In this document: positions 21,121 through 30,268 of the stretch, piece after piece
Numbering within the stretch: position 1 is the stretch's first letter
How the letters are laid out: every line of letters starts with the position of its first letter
Origin: Moniliophthora roreri
Lineage: Eukaryota; Basidiomycota; Agaricomycetes; Agaricales; Marasmiaceae
Length of the DNA stretch: 30,969 nt
Assembly: GCA_001466705.2 (NCBI GenBank)
Contig: LATX02000045.1
Location: 1-30,969, forward strand
Direction of reading: 5' to 3'
The notes under the pieces: model-generated
Database searches by the model: none
Seen by the model: only the letters and a program-made list of their open reading frames with translations
What the model was told of the DNA's origin: nothing
Program-made: the position numbers and the translations under genes

Positions 21121-22734
21121 ATTAACGTCCCAGGATTGAAAATGGTTCAATCGGATGTGTTATCCAGGCAATCAGATTTGGTACAAGATGAAGACAATGA
21201 CAACGATGATATTGTCATGTTACCAGATAAGTTATTTGTCAACATTATCAATACAGAGCTGAAAGAAATGCTCAAAGAAGCAATTCCAGAAGACAAGTTC
21301 AATCAAATGACCTTAGAAAGTCTGATCGAATGGGGAACACCACCAATCAAATTGTCATTATCAGATTGGAAAACAGAAAAGGGTTTATTGTACTACAAAG
21401 ACTGAGTCTATGTGCCAAAGGACGACACACTGCAAAGATATTTGGTGAAAAGAATTCATGAAGTGTTGCCTCATGGACACCCAGGACAATGGAACACCTT
21501 AGATCAAATCCAGAAAGACTATTGGTGGCCTAGGATGACAAAGTACATCAAGACATTTGTTGATGGGTGCACTGCATGCCAACAAATGAAGGTGAACATG
21601 CATTCAACATGCGTACCCTTACAGCCAATTGGGGGGCACAAAGATGTGTTACCTTTTCAGATAATCACAATGGACTTGATCACAGATTTGCCATTAGTCA
21701 ACAATATGGACTCTATATTGGTCATGGTGGACCACACAGCTACTAAGGGGGTGATTTTCATCCCATGCAACAAGAAGATCGATGCAACTGGAACAGCTGA
21801 ACTTTTGTTCGAACATGTGTACAAAAGATTTGGACTACTGGACAAGATTATTTCTGATCAAGACCCACAATTTGCTGCAGAAGTGTTCAGAGAAATGGGG
21901 AGAATATTGGGAATTAAACAAATGCTAAGTACCACCTATCACTCTCAAATGGATGGAGAAACTGAAAGAGTCAATCAAGAGGTCGAAATATATTTGTGGT
22001 TCTTCTGTGCCAAGGAACAAACAAAATGGAAAGATCTGCTCCATTTTGCAGAGTTCACCCACAACTCTAGAACCCAATCCATTACTTGCCAAACCCCATT
22101 TTATCTCACCATGGGATATCATCCAAGACCTCTTCCCACTGTTTTCAACAAATCATCCATCCCATCCATCAAACAAAGGACTTTGGAGCTAAAGAAGCTG
22201 CAAGAAGAAATGTCGGCATTGCTGGACATCTCTGCTCAAAGAATAAAAGAGAGAAGTCATAGAACTTTCAATAAGTTTGAGAAGGGTCAAAAAGTCTGGC
22301 TAGAAGGGAAGAACCTATCACTCGGATATCCATCCCCAAAACTGTCCCCAAAATGTGAAGGACCATTTGAAATCGAAGAAGTTCTAGGTCCGGTGACATA
22401 CAAGTTGAAACTCCCCTTCCAATGGAGAATTCACCCCGTATTCCACACTGGACTTCTTACACTATACAAAGAAAACGAAATCCACAGACTGAACTTTCTA
22501 GAACCTCCACTGGATATAGTGGAAGGACAAGAGGAATTTGAAGTAGAGGTGATCATTAGACATAGACCGAAAGGGAAACGAAAGAAGCTGATGGAATACC
22601 TTGTTTCCTGGAAGGCATACAACTCGTCCCACAACCAATGGCTAAAGCCGAGTGGATTGAAACACTCCATGGAGCTTTACTTGGACTATAAAATCAAACA
22701 CAACCTACGCTAAACCCTCATACACTCCACTGAC

Positions 22735-23074
22735 ATGTCTTCTTCCTCTGCTGAATGAACCCAACCCTTTCCGGGAGATCGTGTTCATACTGGTCCATTC
22801 CATCCCACCGTCTTTGAACTTCTCTACATTCTGAATGCCGAACACCATGACAATGAAATATCCAGAGGGTCAAACATGACGATCAACAAAGAGCACTACT
22901 CAGATGTTTGCTCTTCTTATGTGGACAACATCAAATGATAAGCAAATCTATCACCTGAATCAACCATCAGATGGGAATGTTCACTTGAGGCCTTACTGAA
23001 GACAAAGACTTTACTATGAATGGACTGATCTCGGTACCCTATCCTCCTTCTGATATCAAAGTCCTTCCACTTCA
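22735..23074 (+). pseudogene. ORF3 remnant of chromovirus G2
   Basis: The ATG at 22735 lies 21 bases after the G2 pol stop and begins M-S-S-S-S-A, as ORF3 of G1 begins Met-Ser and is Ser-rich. After an in-frame TGA (about 22756) it contains F-H-P-x4-L-L-x3-N near 22796-22830, the same spacing of H-P, L-L and N as L-H-P-x4-L-L-x3-N in G1, followed by a comparable acidic/Asn-rich stretch. Stops occur at 22936 and beyond. The remnant is cut at 23074 by a CACTA MITE, so the zinc-finger part, if it existed, is not in this contig. Homology rests on position and a short motif, hence moderate confidence. Confidence 0.5.
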
Positions 23075-23794
23075 CACTACGTATGAGGTGTTCTTTTAAC
23101 ATGGTTTTCTGATTGAGAAAACACTTAATCTTCTTGCAAAGAGAATTTTTATAAAACCATATATAAATTCTAAATTTCAATTGTGTCCTCTCAACAAGAA
23201 TATGCCTGGAGAATACTAAATTTTCAGCAGCAAAAGATATGGAATTTTCAAATTCTGAGAATTAATAGATAATACAATATATTAGAATAATTTCTATACT
23301 GAGAAAACATTAAATTTTCTCTGGTTGAAAATGCTCAGAAATTGCTGATAAGATAAGATAAAAATTCCACATTTTCTATTGTGGGAAAGTCAGAGAAAAC
23401 ACTAGGAAAACAGTAGGAAAATCATGTGAAAACACTATATTTTAAAGCAGTTTTTAGATAGTTTTCATATAGTTTTCCTTTTGTATTTAACATGTTTCCT
23501 TTGATATAAAATTCAAAATCTTATATTTATTTTCTAAATGTTTTCTCACTATTTTATAAGGCAGAAAATTTAGTATATTTGTAATTAGAAAATTAAAGGA
23601 TAATTCTATAATTTCATTATCATAAAATAATAAAAAAACACAGACTCTTCTGGAAATTAAAATCCAGAGTATGCTTGCTGTTTTCAATATGTGATGACAA
23701 CTTGAAACTAATAGAATTTTCTGAGTGTTGTCTGGAAGCAAATATATAGCAGTATTCTGAGTGTATTTCCTTTGTATTAATAGCATAAAAAGAA
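23075..23794. mobile_element. CACTA-type MITE, copy 2, right end missing at a gap
   Basis: It begins CACTACGTATGAGGTGTTC after TCA and matches the copy at 12792 throughout. It ends at the n at 23795, about 17-20 bases short of the expected right terminus. It interrupts the ORF3 remnant of G2. Confidence 0.85.
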
Positions 23795-23795
23795 N
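23795..23795. other. Ambiguous base marking a contig join inside MITE copies
   Basis: The sequence after the n restarts at a point corresponding to 23188, so about 600 bases occur twice almost identically on the two sides. Confidence 0.85.
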
Positions 23796-24418
23796 CTCTC
23801 AACAAGAATATGCCTGGAGAATACTAAATTTTCAGCAGCAAAAGATATGGAATTTTCAAATTCTGAGAATTAATAGATAATACAATATATTAGAATAATT
23901 TCTATACTGAGAAAACATTAAATTTTCTCTGGTTGAAAATGCTCAGAAATTGCTGATAAGATAAGATAAAAATTCCACATTTTCTATTGTGGGAAAGTCA
24001 GAGAAAACACTAGGAAAACAGTAGGAAAATCATGTGAAAACACTATATTTTAAAGCAGTTTTTAGATAGTTTTCATATAGTTTTCCTTTTGTATTTAACA
24101 TGTTTCCTTTGATATAAAATTCAAAATCTTATATTTATTTTCTAAATGTTTTCTCACTATTTTATAAGGCAGAAAATTTAGTATATTTGTAATTAGAAAA
24201 TTAAAGGATAATTCTATAATTTCATTATCATAAAATAATAAAAAAACACAGACTCTTCTGGAAATTAAAATCCAGAGTATGCTTGCTGTTTTCAATATGT
24301 GATGACAACTTGAAACTAATAGAATTTTCTGAGTGTTGTCTGGAAGCAAATATATAGCAGTATTCTGGGTGTATTTCCTTTGTATTAATAGCATAAAAAG
24401 AACACCTCGTATGTAGTG
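23796..24418. mobile_element. CACTA-type MITE, copy 3, left end missing at a gap
   Basis: It matches 23187-23794 with almost no difference (one seen at about 23769 versus 24367) and ends in GAACACCTCGTATGTAGTG, the complete right terminus. The flanking TTA belongs to repeat D, which reads TTTAAGCCC at 29611 without the MITE. Confidence 0.85.
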
Positions 24419-25655
24419 TTAAGCCCAACATTCCACATTGGATATAAGTGTTCACACTGATGGCCATGCAACTTGACACTGCAATTTGGACTTACTCTTG
24501 ACATTTGTGACATATCTTGTCAATTACTGTCGGAGGGGACAAAGTTGATCTAACATGCTGGCATCATTGGTGATAGATATCTGGCCAATCCAACACTGAT
24601 ACTCTTCCAGTATATGCCTGTATCCTATACATTAATTGCCACTGCTAGAAATCAAGGTCTGTACAAGTTTATACATCCCTGACATGATTCAGATATCTGA
24701 GTTTGGCATCAAGACACAAATGGACACTCTACTTGGAATTTGTGACATTGGGAAGTCAGTCAGATACTCAGGCCCAAACATGCATTACGGGGAGTTCCTG
24801 CAATCCACTCTCTGTGTCTTGCTGTTGTGATCCCCTTCGATGCAGTCACTAATAGTACCCCATGGATCTTCATTATGCAGAGACAATGTTTAATTTTCCA
24901 TATGACATTGAATCATCTTTGCCAGGGCCCACTGTGCTGAATGGAATACAGCCATAGTTCAAGCAACCATGCCACAGCATGTTTTCAAGTCATGAGAGCA
25001 TTGGATGCGTTCTCTCAGAATCGTAGCAGAAGAGAATCCCCATCAGTAATGCTATGTGGAAGGTCAAAAAAAACAGGATTGCACAACAGCTCTCAGCTTT
25101 TGAGACCCAAGGCTCACTCACCAAATGACAGCATCCCGCAGTGTTACTTGCTGATGATCATGACAATGAAAGTTGATCAGATTTACCTGGATGGAGGCAA
25201 CCTGGCACTGGTGGACATGACATCCTGAGATAATTGCAGTAGAGGGAGCTGTATTGTTAGTGGATGATCCCCCTTGATCGTTACAATGATTCTCCCTCCA
25301 GCTTGGATGCCATACTATGAACCTGTGCGAGGACAGTCTCGAACTCAACATATTCTCAAGGAAACCTTGAGTCATACATGCTCTTGTGCTATACAGTGCA
25401 TTCTTCCTTGCAGTTACTCTGGGAGAAACAAGTTGCTGAATCATTGCCTTTTCCATCTTGCACCACAGAAAGTCAACAGCATAAATTATCATCTATAGAA
25501 CGGGGTAAGGATATCCTTGGTCACACATCAGCAAATTGTGCAGCTAATGAGCATGGATGATAATCTATTTTGGTCTATATCATGTACAATAATAGACAAA
25601 AATGATTTTGGTCAATGATTATGGAAGAAAATGGGAGAAAATGGGCAGAAATGAT
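24419..25655. repeat. Repeat D, copy 1 (CpG-decayed)
   Basis: At least to about 25519 this matches 29612-30969. CpGs of the other copy are mostly TG or CA here. It lacks a ~54-bp piece present at about 29805-29860 and the TIR element present at 30050-30268. Both copies share a minus-strand open frame (about 25300-25492 here, 30760-30945 there) and plus-strand fragments, none with a recognised domain, so the nature of the repeat is unknown. The last ~135 bases before the n show nothing. Confidence 0.8.
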
Positions 25656-25656
25656 N
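25656..25656. other. Ambiguous base marking a contig join
   Basis: Repeat D flanking sequence ends here, and the 3' part of a gene begins in mid-codon on the other side. Confidence 0.8.
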
Positions 25657-25794
25657 CGAATTGAGGGATTACTGGAGTTATATCGTAGATAGAACGATCG
25701 AGAGGTATGTGAGTCCCTATTTGAGGGATCATCATTGCCTGCCTCGCGACTTTACGGAGTTTGGAAGGAGGCGAGCTTCGAGGAGAATGCACTG
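25657..25794 (+). CDS. 3' end of a paralogue of the 192-codon gene at 28161
   Basis: From about 25659 one frame reads a tail closely related to the C-terminus of the protein at 28161-28739: Y-W-S-Y-I-V-x-R-T-x-E-R-Y-V-S-P-Y, then R-D-H, C-L-P-R-D-F-T-E-F-G and a final R-R-R-A. Roughly three quarters of these residues are identical. It then runs on for five extra residues to a TGA at about 25792. CpGs are intact and no nonsense codon occurs, so this may be the end of a functional gene whose 5' part lies in the gap. Function unknown. Confidence 0.7.
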
Positions 25795-25982
25795 AGAATG
25801 AAAGGAAAGGACAATTAATGTACTATAAAGTTTTGGACTATGAACACAATCGAGTTCGAGGTCCCCGAAGAACGGTGTAGCCTGAATAAACTAGAGATGT
25901 CGACGACGAGTAGCATATGCTGTGGTTGATAGGAGAAAGTAGAGGAATATAAATAGTGCTGTTGTACACGCTCTGTTGGCAT

Positions 25983-26282
25983 CTAGGAATGAGCATAGCT
26001 TCTTGCTCCTGGGTCTATGATCAGTGTGACTTTTCGCTTCCGCATTTCTCTGAAAAAATCTATAAAATACCGCTTTGCACATCAGAAGTCCAAGACTACT
26101 CACCTGTTTTTTCTCTCATGAGCGCCTGCTTGCATCGCAGCAAGGATATATCGCTCGCTGGTTTTGATTGTTTCTTCAAGCTCTTGTCGCTGAACGTCCA
26201 GTTTACGTTCGAAGAGTTGCATATGCCTTTGGAGCGCGTTGTCGAGATCTTCATCAGATACCCTCGCCATCGAATCACGCAT
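25983..26282 (-). CDS. Small two-exon gene, predicted coiled-coil protein
   Basis: Exon 1 runs from an ATG at 26282 down to 26104. A 54-nt intron (26103 to 26050) has GTGAGT at its donor, CTGAT as a plausible branch site and TTTTTTCAG at its acceptor. Exon 2 runs from 26049 to the TAG at 25983-25985. The joined frame is 81 codons. The product is mostly hydrophilic and heptad-like (Leu, Glu, Arg, Gln rich through residues 10-60), suggesting a short coiled coil, and has a basic Lys/Arg stretch just after the junction. An in-frame stop lies shortly upstream of the ATG, so either this is the start or an earlier exon exists. It is convergent with the gene end at 25794. Not recognised; the call rests on intron signals and frame. 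Confidence 0.4.
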
Positions 26283-27372
26283 GTTTTGAGCTATTCAGGT
26301 CACTTGAGTGGCTTTGGTGGCAGGAACTCCAACGAGGGCGTTCAGGGACTGCGTACTACGACGTTAATGGACAGCTTGAATGGAAACCGGTGAAACTCAC
26401 CCATGTCATCGTCCTTCCTTCATGGTCATCGATTCTTCATTAATGGAATTTGTGTCTCGAAATAGCGCCGGCTCGACGTACTCGACCTTGGGACTCTGGG
26501 GGATGGTGGATGATTTAGGAAGAGAAAAAAGGCGGACGGGGCGCTTATCTTCCTTGGCACGGAACCTGCCATCACCAAGCGCTCAAGACTTACTTCCTAA
26601 GTTCCTTATCCGGGAGAAACTGAATCAAAAATCACCTTGTAAGCGCTAACGTTTAAACGCTGTCCTTGCGGACCTAGTACTACCTTCATCAAGGAAGACT
26701 GCGTAATGCATTGGGATTGATGAAGAGGATGAGCGACATTTGGAACCGAAGATCAATCCTTTCAGGCTGCCCTCTCGAAGAAGCTGGAACCAGCCACGCA
26801 ATCTCATTGCTACATTCTCGACGCCGCAATGCGACGCTCATGTTACTCAAGTTCTGCCATGAAGTACCAGTGGAGGTGAGACGGACACTTGGATACTGAT
26901 GGAATATCCTGGGATCATGGGGATAGCTTTCAAAGAAAGTATGTTGCCCAATAACTGCCTGCTGAATTCAACGCTGTCCTTTATTTTTGACCTGTTTAAA
27001 CCTCTACGTTTCCTTCAAAGAATGCTATCGGCATTCCACTCACTGAGCGGAGGCTCATCCTGATAGCTAATGGCCACTGGGGAGCCAATCACATAGGTGT
27101 TCCGGCAACTCCTGTATGGTCCCCACTCTTGGATCGACTTGCGCTTACATCTTCTCCCGCGAAGTCACTGCTATATGAACAGACATATCCATTCTCGCTC
27201 TTCCCCATCTTCTGTGCGCAGATTTCAGATGAAATGATATTGAAAGATGGCATCCGTCCGTGGTGAGCGGATACAGCAATTACTCGAGCGCCCATTGATA
27301 TCGAGACCAGCTTGCAGTCCCGGTGACAGCAATACGAAGGTGCGTCTCTCTCTTCCCGCGACGAAGACTCTT
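26283..27372. other. CpG-rich gene-island sequence, no resolved gene
   Basis: Part of this stretch (about 26350-26620) is alignable to 29340-29560, for example GGACAGCTTGAATGG / GGACAGCCTGAATG and GGGGCGCTTATC / GGGCGCTTATC, so it belongs to the duplicated neighbourhood. Open frames around 26690-26900 occur on both strands. A frame starting at an ATG at 27247 and ending at a GTGCGT donor-like site near 27341 could be a first exon cut by the gap at 27373. None is decisive. Confidence 0.35.
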
Positions 27373-27373
27373 N
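27373..27373. other. Ambiguous base marking a contig join
   Basis: Repeat A copy 3 starts immediately after this n, at the same base at which copy 1 starts (876), so the left border of the repeat cannot be judged here. Confidence 0.8.
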
Positions 27374-28045
27374 GCTGTGGATCCGCAGCTGCTGTAAGTG
27401 ACTACTTTAGCCTCAAACGGTTAATGCTAGCTTTGACCCTGACATTGTAGCATTCCAGTAGTTTCCAGAGATTTCGTCAGCCTTTCGTACGTCAGTCGCC
27501 CCGCATCCGAGGACAGGCTCAGGCTTCATCCAACTCACAGGCTTTATCTCAATGCCGACCCATCCTTGGACAACCTCAGTCGCACTTGATGCTCGAGGGT
27601 ATCACATGTTTTCCAGCGATAATCAATGTCTGTGTTGCTGTAGTCTGGCGTCAATACGGTTCCTATCAATATTCAGATGTTCTTTTATATGAAGTGAACA
27701 AGCGTCGTACTTATGATGCGTTGGTCCCTTCTTCCGTTCCGTTGACGTCCTGATTATATCCGTATCAAATAGCACGGACATAAGGTTCGATCCGACTGTG
27801 GCGGACCAAACAAGGTTTTCCTTTAGAACTTGAAGCTGTCTGGATCTTCAGGGTAGGACACGCTCTTAGTGCACTTCGGGACCTAAAGCTCGGTATACTG
27901 CAAAAGCAATAGCCATGACGGAAGGTCAGCACTTCACAGCGGAGCCCGAGGTCATATAAAATGCACAGGCCCGGTCTTCAGTCAACTCACCTCGCAGCCT
28001 TCCCCACCGCGTCACTCGGATATACTTACAATCTGCAACACACAC
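27374..28045 (+). repeat. Repeat A copy 3, upstream region of the gene at 28161
   Basis: This is the CpG-rich version of the repeat found at 876 and 4272. Similarity to copy 1 ends after AATCTGCAACACACACC, about 115 bases before the gene start. It carries a TATA-like ATATAAAA at 27954-27961, also present in copy 1 but changed to ATATGAAA in copy 2. Its retention of CpG compared with the two other copies suggests it is not silenced. Confidence 0.8.
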
Positions 28046-28150
28046 CTCATCACACATCCTGATCACACACCTCAGTACCACAGGCCGCACACATATAAGC
28101 ACTCGCAATCTGCAACACACACCCCATCACACATTCTCCATCACACATCC
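28030..28150 (+). promoter_or_regulatory. Duplicated promoter-proximal segment
   Basis: AATCTGCAACACACACC occurs at 28030-28046 and again at 28107-28123, a 77-bp period, each time followed by variants of CATCACACAT. A TATA-like CATATAAGC lies at 28092-28100, about 65 bases before the ATG. The arrangement suggests a tandem duplication of a proximal promoter or leader segment; which TATA is used cannot be told from sequence. Confidence 0.5.
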
Positions 28151-28160
28151 CGAAACCGCA

Positions 28161-28739
28161 ATGAGCACATCATTGGAACGATATATTCCTCGCGACCAAG
28201 ACGTAGGAGTTTTACGGTCCAACGTCCACCGTAATGCACTGTACACCGGCCTATCTTATGGCTCCGACCGCATGTCGCTGAGTCGTTACGAACATCAGAG
28301 CATCTACTTCACTTTCTACTGGGTCGATTCTCTCGGTGACATTACACGATACGACTGGACACCCGAAGGAATTCAGATCACTCCACATCTAGACGCCTCC
28401 TTCGTCTTCGTCGAAAGCGTAGGGTTGGATCGGGATATGGCACCAACGAGGGGAAACTGGGCGTTCTTCAGGATCCGCAATGCCGACGCGTCCCGATGCA
28501 CTCCTGGGATGTTGTCAGAAATTGCATTGTCCCAAATATGCGACACTTCTTATGCATGGGGATTCATGTTCCTCTCAAGGCTGATGAGTCGAGGCGTTGT
28601 GAGGGATAGTTTAAATGGTTTGAGGGAGTACTGGAGTTACATTGTGAATCGGACTGTGGAAAGGTATGTGAGTCCCTACTGCAGGGATCACTACTGCCTT
28701 CCACGAGACTTTACGGAGTTTGGCAGAAGACGGGCTTAA
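28161..28739 (+). CDS. Intact single-exon gene, unknown fungal protein (192 aa)
   Basis: An uninterrupted 192-codon frame runs from ATG (28161, context CCGCAATGAG) to TAA. The protein is soluble-looking, with no signal peptide or membrane segment, and rich in aromatic residues and Arg. I recognise no domain. The C-terminal 40 residues (Y-W-S-Y-I-V ... R-D-F-T-E-F-G-R-R-R-A) are strongly conserved in the partial paralogue at 25657-25794, arguing that it is a real, selected gene family. The intact frame and retained CpG in a window of decayed repeats support an active gene. It lies downstream of repeat A copy 3, which contains the probable promoter. Other copies of that repeat here have no such gene behind them. 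Confidence 0.75.
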   Translation: MSTSLERYIPRDQDVGVLRSNVHRNALYTGLSYGSDRMSLSRYEHQSIYFTFYWVDSLGDITRYDWTPEGIQITPHLDASFVFVESVGLDRDMAPTRGNWAFFRIRNADASRCTPGMLSEIALSQICDTSYAWGFMFLSRLMSRGVVRDSLNGLREYWSYIVNRTVERYVSPYCRDHYCLPRDFTEFGRRRA

Positions 28740-29611
28740 GAATTAATCGAAGGATATATTTTTATTGTTTGTTATCTTTGGTTGTGTTTGTTGTATAATA
28801 ATGGTTCTCTTCTCAATGAGACCGAGAGTTCTGTGAACGTTCTGGGCAAGTGTTGGCCGATATGAAACATATATTGGGTAGCCTCAAAGACGTAAAAGAT
28901 GTCATACATGCCTTGCTGGGCATCTAGGAGCATAGCTTCCTGCTCCTACATCTATGTCCGACGTGGATTTAGTCCTCGTATTCCTCTGAATTCTCAGAAG
29001 TTAATATGATCCAGTCATACAAGTACAAAAGTAGGATTCTAGGGTGCTGAACCAACCTATTTCGAACAGTCCACAACCATTCGCACTTTCCCCCGCCTTC
29101 GGACCTGCCGGATACATAAAAAATTTCGAGGTCCCCTTGAGGCAAGTAGTAGCAGCGTTTCGCTCACAGTAGTTTGAGAGACTTTTCCCCGCGGCTCCCG
29201 CGGTCAAGTTCAATGGTGACAGTGTACATTATCGAATATCAAGATAAACCATTCGACCTCACGGTCATTAATCTTTCGACTGGAGTTTCAAGCATGTGTT
29301 GAGTTCTTCCTTGGGTCGCGGCCCCCATTTGCTGATTTACTGTTAGCGGACAGCCTGAATGAAACTTGGTGAAACTCGCCGATAATATCTTTTATCCGTT
29401 ATGATCTCTTCATTTCCCAAAGTTCTGGATTAGCGGAATCTTTCTAATGAACCTTGCAATTGGGAGGTGATGGGTGTTGCAGGAAGCAAAAAAGAATACC
29501 GGGCGCTTATCACATCCATGATCCCTTGATCCGGAACCATCTTCACCAGTCACCCAGTCGTTTCGAATTCATCCTTTGCGCGAAACTTTCCAAACACGTG
29601 CCGATACCCGT
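28740..29611. other. Downstream gene-island sequence, partly duplicated
   Basis: Bases around 28905-28985 resemble 25965-26055 (GGCATCTAGGA...GAGCATAGCTTC), and 29340-29560 resembles 26350-26620, so the arrangement gene plus downstream block is duplicated in diverged form. A short plus-strand frame ending in a TAG near 28927 and a minus-strand frame at 29001-29213 are open but unrecognised. The two-exon minus-strand gene of the first copy cannot be traced as an intact frame here. Confidence 0.4.
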
Positions 29612-30049
29612 TTAAGCCCGACATTCCATGTCGGATATAAGTGTTCACGCCGACGGCCACACAATTTGGCACTGCAATTTTGACTTACTCTTGACATTTG
29701 TGACATATCTTGTCAATTACCGTCGGAGGGGACAAAGTTGATCTAACACGCTGGCATCATGGGTGATAGATATCTGGCCAATCCAACACTGATACTCTTC
29801 CAGTATCCTCAAGTAAGCTGTATTCGGGAGAAGTCTGTGCTCTGCTGTTCTGACCTCGTACCCGCATCCTATACACTAATCGTCACTGCTAGAAACCGAG
29901 GACTGTACAAGTTTATACATCCCCGACACGACTCGGATATCCTAATCTGGCATCGAGACACAAACACATACTCTACTCGGAATCTGTGACAATCGGGCAG
30001 TCAGGCAGTCAGGCCTCAGGCCTAAACGCGCATTACGGGAGTTCCTGTA

Positions 30050-30268
30050 TACGGGCCTGTTCAAATAGAAACCATGGTTCCCGTTTCCTGGGCTCCGCGA
30101 GGCTTACGCAACTTTCTCATCCGCATTCCACGGGTGCTTCGTCCAGCGCTTGTACGAGCGCTTCACAATAAATGTCTTTTCGACACCTATAAGTACTCAT
30201 ANAAAGTTGCGTAAGCCTCGCGGAGCCCAGGAAACGGGAACCATGGTTTCTATTTGAACAGGCCCGTA
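30050..30268. mobile_element. TIR element with 66-bp perfect arms, containing a gap
   Basis: The left arm 30050-30115 (TACGGGCCTGTTCAAATAG...) is the exact complement of the right arm 30203-30268. Repeat D copy 1 reads GTTCCTGCAATCC at this place, so the sequence is an insertion; a TA duplication (30048-30049 and 30267-30268) fits, as in Tc1/mariner-type MITEs. The n at 30202 lies directly before the right arm, so the interior length is unknown and the arms may be longer. Identical arms with CpGs intact indicate a young insertion. Confidence 0.8.
30202..30202. other. Ambiguous base marking a contig join inside a TIR element
   Basis: The n falls between the two arms of the inverted repeat, a structure that commonly breaks assemblies. 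Confidence 0.8.

Larger units (their letters stand above)
18282..22713 (+). pseudogene. Pol of chromovirus G2 (RT-RH-IN-chromodomain), 5'-truncated and interrupted
   Basis: This is a second chromovirus, clearly homologous to G1 but a different family. Reverse transcriptase starts at M-F-F-V-A-K-K (18282). Its active site reads Y-M-D-N (18624-18635): the last Asp codon GAC is AAC, at a CpG position, so polymerase activity would be lost. Nonsense codons include TGA at 18681, about 19165 and 21403. A small deletion near 19098 shifts the frame in RNase H, whose E-A-D and S-D-H motifs are otherwise kept. An insertion at 19377-21120 splits the RNase H-integrase connection. Integrase and chromodomain are open from 21406 to the TAA at 22711, with the His/Cys zinc site, catalytic D/D/E blocks and a W-K-A-Y chromodomain core. 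Two motifs show CpG-type substitutions (D-Q-D-P for D-R-D-P, and Q-M-D-G). LTRs, gag and protease are not seen. Confidence 0.9.

Noticed and set aside
23487..24479. Pairs of ~80-100 codon minus-strand frames
   Set aside because: They lie inside AT-rich MITE copies and are identical only because the MITE is duplicated.
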